Shown here: positions 58,223 through 64,000 of the stretch, piece after piece
How positions within the stretch are numbered: the first letter of the stretch is position 1
Layout of the letters: every line of letters starts with the position of its first letter
Assembly (NCBI RefSeq): GCF_947367085.1
Contig: NZ_CANBCP010000001.1
Coordinates: forward strand, 1-64,000
From: an uncultured Lactobacillus sp.
GTDB lineage: Bacteria; Bacillota; Bacilli; Lactobacillales; Lactobacillaceae
Length of the DNA: 64,000 nt
Reading direction: 5' to 3'
Made by a program: the position numbers and the translations under genes
The notes under the pieces: generated by a model
What the model was told of the DNA's origin: nothing
The model's database searches: none
The model's input: only the letters and a program-made list of their open reading frames with translations

Positions 58223-59081
58223 ATGGACACGAGCTTATTTTGGCCAGCGTTGCTGACAGGGATCTTTTGTTATTTGGGCGCTATTGAAACACCTTGGTTA
58301 TTTGGGATGACTGGTGGTTTTTACATTGTGGGTAGACCATTAGTTGCTGGATTATTAGTTGGCTTAGCTTTTGGGGATGTAAAGGCAGGAATTCTGTGTG
58401 GGGGTCGCTGTTCAAGGAGTCTTCATTGCAAACTTATCTACTGGTGGAACAACTAATAGTGAAATTACTTATGCTGCTTATGGTGGTATTGGCTTGGCAA
58501 TGGCTACTACTAAAAATCCAGCGGTAGCGGTTACGCTAGCTATTTTAATTGGTCAAACATTTGGTCTGATTTTCTATAATGCCCGTATGGCTCTTTATTC
58601 ATATTGGAACACTAAAGCTACGGATGCTGCCAGAAGAGTGGACTATAAAGGGATTGTTTGGAATCACTTGTTTGGTCCTCAGATTACTACATTTTTATTT
58701 AGAGCTTTGCCTACATTTTTAGTTATTTTCCTAGGAAAGGGACTAATCAACACCTTGCTTAATAATATTCCGGCAATGGCTACCCATATTATTCAAGTAC
58801 TTGGTGGTGTATTACCTGCTTTAGGTATTGCTTTATTGATGGCAATTGTTATCAAGAATAAGGCTCAATTGATATTCTTCTTAGCCGGATTTGTATTATT
58901 AGCATTTAGTAAGATGAGCATGATTGAAATTGTATTTATTGCTATCTTAGTTGCTTATATTTACTTTATTGCAACTAAAAATGGTAGCAACTCTAGTAAG
59001 GGTGAATCAGCTAATGCTAATTCATCAGATAACGCAACAGTAAATACTGACGATGAATATGAAGACGACGATTTGTTCTAA
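58223..59081 (+). pseudogene. PTS mannose-family IIC component, frameshifted in a G5 run
   Basis: Two track ORFs (77 and 227 residues) are parts of one IIC permease: first ...LAFGDVKAGILCG then, in the next frame, GVAVQGVFIANLSTGGTTNSEITYAAYGG. The break is at GGGGG (58400-58404); four Gs would restore a single frame of about 285 residues. IIC forms the membrane channel with IID, so transport would be lost unless the run slips or the extra base is an assembly error. Intact neighbours argue for a recent or artificial change. Confidence 0.85.
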
Positions 59082-59092
59082 GGAGTAGAAAA

Positions 59093-59929
59093 ATGACTGA
59101 AGAGAAGCAGGAAGAAAAAAAGGATCACATTTTAAGTAAAGGTGATCTGAATAAAATTTGGTTGGGATATGGTTTTACACAACTTAGTTCAATGAGTTAT
59201 GAAAAGATTCAAGGGCAATCTTATGCATTTGAATATATACCATTTTGTAAGAAGTTTTATAAGAAAGATAGGGATGCGGCCAAAAGGCTTCTGGTCAGAC
59301 ACTCGATGTTCTTCAATACTGAACCTCAAACTGGACAAATTATAAATGGTATTGTTGCATCCTTAGAAGAGCAAATTGCAATGCATAAAGGCGTTTCAGA
59401 AGAAATGCCAACTAACATTAAAACCACTTTGATGGGACCGATTGCAGGCATTGGTGACTCAATTATTCAGGGTATTATTGTTCCAATTCTATTATCAATT
59501 GGTATGAGTTTGGCAAAAGGTGGAAATATCCTTGGACCATTATTCTATATAGTAGCTTATGCCGCAGTGGGAACTTCGATTTCTTATATTGCATTTCACA
59601 GTGGTTACAAGTTAGGTGTTAATGCGGTTGATAAATTAGTTGGAGATAACTCTAAACGTATAACTGATGCATTTAATATCTTAGGAGTCATGGTCATTGG
59701 AGCTCTAGCAGCTAATACAATTGCACTAAAGACGATAGCTCGTATTCCTTTAGGTGGGAAGAGTCAATCATTGCAAACCGTTTTAAATGGTGTCTTCCCT
59801 GGAATTTTCCCATTAGCAATTGTGCTATTTTCATGGTGGCTGGTATCCAAGAAACAATTAAGTCCAACTAAAGTAATTCTTATCTTAACTGCAATTGTAA
59901 TTGTGGGATGCTTAATTCATCTTTTCTAA
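59093..59929 (+). CDS. PTS mannose-family IID component
   Basis: 278 residues. EIID features: MTRHPQYFNTEP-like RHSMFFNTEPQTGQIINGIVASLEEQIAMHKG, GPIAGIGDSIIQGI, and C-terminal membrane segments. Forms the sugar channel with IIC. Ends the operon before a terminator. Confidence 0.93.
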   Translation: MTEEKQEEKKDHILSKGDLNKIWLGYGFTQLSSMSYEKIQGQSYAFEYIPFCKKFYKKDRDAAKRLLVRHSMFFNTEPQTGQIINGIVASLEEQIAMHKGVSEEMPTNIKTTLMGPIAGIGDSIIQGIIVPILLSIGMSLAKGGNILGPLFYIVAYAAVGTSISYIAFHSGYKLGVNAVDKLVGDNSKRITDAFNILGVMVIGALAANTIALKTIARIPLGGKSQSLQTVLNGVFPGIFPLAIVLFSWWLVSKKQLSPTKVILILTAIVIVGCLIHLF

Positions 59930-59943
59930 AAATTCATAGTATT

Positions 59944-59987
59944 AAAGATCATTCATATTTTGATTTTGAGATTTGAATGATCTTTTT
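59944..59987 (+). terminator. Terminator of the PTS operon
   Basis: AAAGATCATTCA...TGAATGATCTTTTT, a 12-bp perfect stem. Confidence 0.9.
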
Positions 59988-60071
59988 GTATAAAGGAGTT
60001 AAACAAAAATTCAATAAATACTTGCTAAAAGGGCGACTCTATGGTTAAATTAATAATTGCGTTGAGCAATT

Positions 60072-60144
60072 GCTGACTTAGCTCAGTTGGCAGAGCACGT
60101 CATTAGTAATGATGAGGTCGAAGGTTCGAATCCTTTAGTCAGCA
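60072..60144 (+). tRNA. tRNA-Thr, anticodon AGU
   Basis: 73 bases fold as a cloverleaf: acceptor GCTGACT/AGTCAGC, D arm GCTC...GAGC, anticodon stem CGTCA/TGATG with loop TTAGTAA (anticodon AGT), T arm GAAGG-TTCGAAT-CCTTT, discriminator A, no encoded CCA. A34 would need deamination to inosine to read more than ACU; such A34 tRNAs are unusual in bacteria but reported in some Firmicutes. Confidence 0.9.
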
Positions 60145-60167
60145 TTAGTTAGATTCATTTAATGTGA

Positions 60168-60219
60168 TTAACCTTTATTTATCAACGTTTTACGAAGATA
60201 AGTAAAGGTTAATTTTTTT
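60168..60219 (+). terminator. Terminator after the tRNA
   Basis: TTAACCTTTATTTATC ... GATAAGTAAAGGTTAA then TTTTTTT. Confidence 0.88.
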
Positions 60220-60634
60220 GTGTAAAAGTAATTTTGGCACAAGATTTGGAACACAAATTAAAGTGTGTTCCACAAAGTAATTTTTTAAGTGGAATAAGAG
60301 TTGATATGGTGGGCTTTGAGTTCACCTTTTTGTGTTCTGTAAAAGTTATGCATAATATGAACGAGGGCATTGTTAATTAGTATTTAATTATTTTTGTAGA
60401 ACATAAATTAAATTTTCTATCTATTGATATATTAGAAAAAATTCTTTAAATGTTGGATCAAGCTGTCGAAGTGTAGATAAGATATTAGGTTGAAAATTAT
60501 GCTATAAATAAAATACATATATTACTGTTTAAAATAAAATGAAATAAAATTTAAAATAACTATTTACTTTCATAGTCATTAGTTGTATTATAATTAAAAA
60601 TATTAAAAAATAATAGAAAGGGCGGGTGATAATT
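60220..60634. other. AT-rich gene-free stretch
   Basis: About 415 bases with no convincing gene. It holds one inverted repeat, GGAACAC...GTGTGTTCC near 60249-60272, short open frames without RBS, and AT-rich DNA before the peptide gene. Probably the promoter region and left edge of an acquired block. Confidence 0.6.
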
Positions 60635-60688
60635 ATGACTTTAGACGGCGATAGAGTAGGCTGGCGTAAAGGCTGCGGCTTACGTTAA
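60635..60688 (+). CDS. 17-residue precursor peptide of the MccB-like cluster
   Basis: Encodes MTLDGDRVGWRKGCGLR and stop. Too short for the track. The RBS AGAAAGGGCGGGTGAT is nearly complementary to the 16S tail over 15 bases, at 4 bases from ATG, so translation should be strong. A long hairpin follows 6 bases after the stop, and an MccB-type enzyme is the next gene. The pattern is that of mccA. Known MccA peptides end in Asn; this one ends in Arg with Cys three residues earlier. Mature product unknown. Confidence 0.75.
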   Translation: MTLDGDRVGWRKGCGLR

Positions 60689-60694
60689 AGTTAG

Positions 60695-60738
60695 AAAATC
60701 GGTTAGGTCCTATTTTATAGGATTTAACCGATTTTTAA
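60695..60738 (+). terminator. Strong hairpin between peptide and enzyme genes
   Basis: AAAATCGGTTAGGTCCTAT-TTT-ATAGGATTTAACCGATTTT, a 19-bp stem with two G-T pairs and a T-run. Probably a leaky terminator that keeps peptide mRNA in excess over the enzyme, as in microcin C operons. Confidence 0.85.
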
Positions 60739-60777
60739 TTTTAATCATATTTATAAGTAAAAGCGAGGAGGAGCAAT

Positions 60778-61755
60778 ATGAGAAAGTTGAGAATAAAAAG
60801 GACATTACAGCCTTTAGTTGATGGCGATAAGATATTATTCGGTATAGGAAACGTGGGGCTTAGAAGAACTATCCCTAATAATCCTGAAAATATTGAATTG
60901 TTGAAATTCTTAAATGATGAAATACCTAGAGATCAAGTAAGACTTTCTGATGATCAGATAAAGAATAAAATTGATCAATTAAAGGATTTGGGAGTTCTGA
61001 CTACTAATACATATTCTGATGCTCCTAGGTATTCAAGAAATGAAACATTTTTTGAATGGATGGATATGTCTTCAAATATTAATCCATATAAATATCAAGA
61101 AAAGTTGTTTAAATCTAAGGTTGTAGTTTTGGGAATTGGTGGAATAGGTTGTGCTGTTGCTGAACACTTAATAAGAGCAGGTATAAATAAAATTAAATTG
61201 GTTGATTTTGATACAGTAGAGGAATCTAACTTAACTCGACAAACTACGTATTTTGAAGACGACATTGGGAAATCTAAATTAGATGCTTGCAAAAGATATC
61301 TCTTAAAAATTAATTCTGAAATCCACGTAGAGACAATTAAACAAAAAGTTTCTAAATATGAAGATTTAGAAAAAATAATTAATACAAAAGATTCATTAAT
61401 TGTAAATTCTATGGATAAACCTGCAGAATTAGATAACTGGGTTGATACCGTGTCAAATAAGTATAATATCCCAGTCGTTTTTGGAAGCTATGCAGCTACT
61501 GCTACAAATGTTTATCCTAAGACTCCAAATGTTTCGCTGAATTATAGTGATTTTTTAGGAAAGGAGCAAATTACTGAAGATTGTATTATAGATAATACTT
61601 TCCCAATGGGGACCCTATCTTCAGTGACTGCAGTAGCTGCGGGCTTTGTTAGCTATACAGCGATTATGATGTTGACAGGATTACGAATACCTAAAGAAGG
61701 TATTCAAATGGATTTTGACGGCTGGTCCATATATAAATTTCCAAATCAGAGGTGA
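60778..61755 (+). CDS. MccB/ThiF-type peptide adenylyltransferase
   Basis: 325 residues. First ~95 residues resemble the peptide-clamp (RRE-like) domain of MccB; then an E1-like domain with VVVLGIGGIGCAVAEHLIRAGI (nucleotide loop 119-124), LVDFDTVEESNLTRQ (Asp143, Asn151, Arg154, Gln155) and DIGKSKLDACK. C-terminal crossover with DNTFPMGTLSSVTAVAAGF. No CxxC zinc pairs. MccB uses ATP to modify the C-terminal Asn of MccA; here the substrate end is Arg, so the chemistry may differ. RBS GAGGAGGAG. Five bases before the ABC gene. Confidence 0.85.
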   Translation: MRKLRIKRTLQPLVDGDKILFGIGNVGLRRTIPNNPENIELLKFLNDEIPRDQVRLSDDQIKNKIDQLKDLGVLTTNTYSDAPRYSRNETFFEWMDMSSNINPYKYQEKLFKSKVVVLGIGGIGCAVAEHLIRAGINKIKLVDFDTVEESNLTRQTTYFEDDIGKSKLDACKRYLLKINSEIHVETIKQKVSKYEDLEKIINTKDSLIVNSMDKPAELDNWVDTVSNKYNIPVVFGSYAATATNVYPKTPNVSLNYSDFLGKEQITEDCIIDNTFPMGTLSSVTAVAAGFVSYTAIMMLTGLRIPKEGIQMDFDGWSIYKFPNQR

Positions 61756-61760
61756 GATAA

Positions 61761-63323
61761 ATGTTAAAAAAATGGATAAAAACGAACCCAGGTAGAATAT
61801 TAGCACTTATATTATTTTCTGTAGTATTGCAAATTTTTTCAACAACTAGTTATTATTTAGTAAATCCAATGCTCAATGCAATCATGGATGGAGAATTTCA
61901 ATTATTTATTATTATAATTATTAGTAAATTTGTTGTTGATCAGATTGCTAATGGAAGTTTAAGTTATGGTACTTATTTGTACGAAGTACAAACGCAGGAT
62001 TTTTACCATAGCTTAAGACAGCAAAACTTAAAGTTTTATGTTAAAAATCCATCAAATCTTAGTGATATGGAAAATGATTTAACTAGTAATTTAGATTTGC
62101 TTGATGAGAACTATTTTATGCAAGTATTTATTGCATTTAATAATTTTCTATATGTAGTATGTGTTTCTCTTGCCCTATTAAGTTATAACTGGATCCTGGT
62201 ATTTTATTCATTTTCTGTAGCAATTATTTCATTGATAGTACCAAAATTCTTTGAAAAATTTTCAACTAAAGCAACAAATCAAATTGCAAAATCTAATAGT
62301 AAGTATTTAGAAAATCTGTATCAATGGATAGTAGCATTAGATGAAGTTCGCCGATACAGAATAGGAAATCAGTTAGTTAGGAACACTAGTGACGTAGGAC
62401 AAAAGCTTGAAGAAAGTGAAATTAATCAGCAAAAGGTTATTACATTTTCTACGTTTTGCCAAAATTTAATTGAATTATTTGGAATTTTTGGTATTCCAGT
62501 GATTGCAGGTATATTATATTTTCAGAATAAAGTTCAATTTGGAACAATAGTTGCAGCTGGTTATTTAGCAAATGGAATATTTAGTTCTTTAGGTGAAGCG
62601 ATATCTGCATTAACTATTGCTCGTTCTACTCATGAGATTAGACAAGAATTAAATAAATATTTTAAAACTAAGTCAGCGTTGCCTATCAATAAGTTAAAAA
62701 CTATAAAAATTAAAAACGGAAAAGTAAAATTTAGCAATAATGATGTATTATCTTATAATTTTGAATTAAATTATGGAGATCATGTTTTGGTTACGGGTCC
62801 TAGTGGTAGTGGAAAATCCACGTTACTAAAAATAATTACAGGACAGCAAAAATTATCTTCTGGTACTATTAAATATTTTGATTTTGAGGATAAGCCTAAA
62901 AAATTCAATTTAAGTCAATTGGGGTATTTACCTCAAGAAAACATATTATTTCCAGGATCAATTTTAGAAAATATTACTATGTTTAATGATAAATTGGATG
63001 CAGAAGCAAAAAAAATAGTTAATGATGTCCAATTGACTAAAGATTTAAGTAAGTTCGATAAGGGAATATATACTAAAATTGATCCAAACAATATAACTTT
63101 GTCCGGCGGGCAAAAACAAAAGATATTTTTAGCTAGAGCTCTGGTACATCCCACTACATTTTTATTATTAGATGAGGCATTAAGTGCGATTGATCCAAAA
63201 ACTTCTACTTTAATTATAAAAAGATTACTAAAGGAAAAAACTGTATTACTTGTAGCTCATAACTTATCACCAAGTCAAAAGAAACTGTTTACAAAAGAGA
63301 TTCATTTATACGAGGAGGATTAA
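61761..63323 (+). CDS. ABC exporter half-transporter 1 of the peptide cluster
   Basis: 520 residues. N-terminal membrane domain with about six segments (1-300), then the nucleotide-binding domain with Walker A GPSGSGKST (near 350), Q-loop YLPQENILF, signature LSGGQKQKIFLARAL and Walker B FLLLDEALSAID, H-loop VAHN. No C39 peptidase domain, in line with a leaderless short substrate. Likely pairs with the next gene as a heterodimer that exports the product and gives self-protection. Confidence 0.9.
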   Translation: MLKKWIKTNPGRILALILFSVVLQIFSTTSYYLVNPMLNAIMDGEFQLFIIIIISKFVVDQIANGSLSYGTYLYEVQTQDFYHSLRQQNLKFYVKNPSNLSDMENDLTSNLDLLDENYFMQVFIAFNNFLYVVCVSLALLSYNWILVFYSFSVAIISLIVPKFFEKFSTKATNQIAKSNSKYLENLYQWIVALDEVRRYRIGNQLVRNTSDVGQKLEESEINQQKVITFSTFCQNLIELFGIFGIPVIAGILYFQNKVQFGTIVAAGYLANGIFSSLGEAISALTIARSTHEIRQELNKYFKTKSALPINKLKTIKIKNGKVKFSNNDVLSYNFELNYGDHVLVTGPSGSGKSTLLKIITGQQKLSSGTIKYFDFEDKPKKFNLSQLGYLPQENILFPGSILENITMFNDKLDAEAKKIVNDVQLTKDLSKFDKGIYTKIDPNNITLSGGQKQKIFLARALVHPTTFLLLDEALSAIDPKTSTLIIKRLLKEKTVLLVAHNLSPSQKKLFTKEIHLYEED

Positions 63324-63324
63324 T

Positions 63325-64000
63325 ATGACAATTAGAACATTATTCAAAATTAATCCACTAAGGTTTATAGTTTCATTAATGCTTGAGGGAATATCTGCTA
63401 TGTTGGTAGTACTTGAGACATATTTTCTAACTATTCAGTTTGACAAAATAAAAATTCATGATTATCATGGCTTTTTCCTATTTGCTTTTTTACAAATTAT
63501 TAGTTTTATCTTAAGTAGTGGATTTAAGCAGCTAGGAAATTATCTGTGGACTGTTCAAGTACAGAATGGATTTCATCAAATTAGAAAAAATTTTCTAGAT
63601 AGTTTAGTAAAAAATAAGCAAAGATATCATCCTGATGATGTTCAGAATCAATTAGTTAAGAACTTAAAAATTGTAAAAGAGGGATATACAGATTCAATAA
63701 AAGATGCAGTATACCAAAGTGTTCTATTACTATTTATTACTACTACTTTGTTACAATTACAGTGGGAAATATTTATAATAGCTTTAATTTGGTCTTCTAT
63801 TCAATTGTATCTACCAAAGTTGTTTGAAAAGAAATTAGATATTGCTTATAGTAATTTATCAGAGCAAAATAAAAAGTATCTAAATATATTGAATAATTGG
63901 CTAATTGGCTTGAATGAAATTAGAAGATATACAGCTACAGCGTATTTATTTAAAATTCTGGGACACGCTGGTAAGAACGTTGAAAAGTCTGTTATTAGTA
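63325..64000 (+). CDS. ABC exporter half-transporter 2, cut by the window end
   Basis: Starts at ATG 63325, one base after the previous stop, with GAGGAGG upstream. The visible 225 residues are a membrane domain of similar pattern to its neighbour (EIRRYTATAYLFK here, DEVRRYRIGNQLV there), so the two are paralogs. The nucleotide-binding domain must lie beyond position 64000. Confidence 0.8.
   Translation, partial: MTIRTLFKINPLRFIVSLMLEGISAMLVVLETYFLTIQFDKIKIHDYHGFFLFAFLQIISFILSSGFKQLGNYLWTVQVQNGFHQIRKNFLDSLVKNKQRYHPDDVQNQLVKNLKIVKEGYTDSIKDAVYQSVLLLFITTTLLQLQWEIFIIALIWSSIQLYLPKLFEKKLDIAYSNLSEQNKKYLNILNNWLIGLNEIRRYTATAYLFKILGHAGKNVEKSVIS

Noticed and set aside
60220-60420. Open frame after the tRNA terminator (…VILAQDLEHKLKC…, alternate frame FGTRFGTQIKVCSTK) that might be an integrase tail
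   Set aside because: Too short, no start or RBS, and no recognisable recombinase catalytic residues.

Overview
The window reads as the oriC region of a low-GC lactic acid bacterium, most likely an acidophilus-group Lactobacillus close to L. johnsonii, L. gasseri or L. paragasseri. This rests on the gene set (pyruvate oxidase, ornithine decarboxylase, rpmH-rnpA-yidC-mnmE-mnmG beside dnaA-dnaN-yaaA-recF-gyrB-gyrA, rpsF-ssb-rpsR, gdpP-rplI-dnaB) and on AT-rich codon use. Species is inferred from memory, not from a search. Bases 1-20 are a sequencing-library transposon end, so position 1 is an assembly contig end and not genomic sequence.

Layout. 0.1-8.6 kb is accessory: a membrane protein, two paralogous Rgg-type regulators (one with a nonsense-shortened C-terminus), an MFS exporter, a DUF4143 ATPase, a YdcF-type protein, an orphan T-box riboswitch, several small membrane proteins and gene remnants. 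8.7-13.8 kb is an amino acid decarboxylation module: an APC antiporter divergent from ornithine decarboxylase and a methionine gamma-lyase-family PLP enzyme, with a structured ODC leader. 13.8-20.8 kb holds a Crp/Fnr regulator facing an EF-hand-like protein across a perfect palindrome, an MFS transporter, a MutS2-like ATPase without a Smr domain, a nicotinamidase-type hydrolase and a frameshifted GNAT gene. 21-26 kb (minus strand) holds a ClC transporter, 6-phosphogluconate dehydrogenase and pyruvate oxidase.

26-46.7 kb is core chromosome. mnmG, mnmE, yidC, rnpA and rpmH read away from oriC on the minus strand. dnaA, dnaN, yaaA, recF, gyrB, gyrA, rpsF, ssb, rpsR, corA-like, gdpP, rplI and dnaB read away on the plus strand. 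A second small cluster of DnaA boxes lies before gdpP.

46.7-55.3 kb carries metabolic genes: a ROK fructokinase, a LysR regulator divergent from a flavin-type fumarate reductase with a small membrane partner, a DUF2974 hydrolase, a TetM-like translation GTPase and an MgtC-family protein. 55.5-59.9 kb is one regulon: deoC and a GntR/UTRA regulator divergent from a mannose-family PTS (IIA, IIB, IIC, IID), with matching palindromes in front of both arms. The IIC gene is broken by an extra G in a G-run.

60.1-64 kb begins with a tRNA-Thr(AGU), followed by AT-rich DNA and a compact antibiotic-like cluster: a 17-residue peptide gene with a very strong Shine-Dalgarno sequence, a strong hairpin, an MccB/ThiF-type adenylyltransferase, and two ABC exporter half-genes, the second cut by the window end. 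The layout resembles microcin C operons, but the peptide ends ...CGLR rather than in Asn. This is the best candidate for an undescribed system. A second unusual signal is a DxxSGAS tag, like ApbE flavinylation sites, at the C-termini of both pyruvate oxidase and fumarate reductase.
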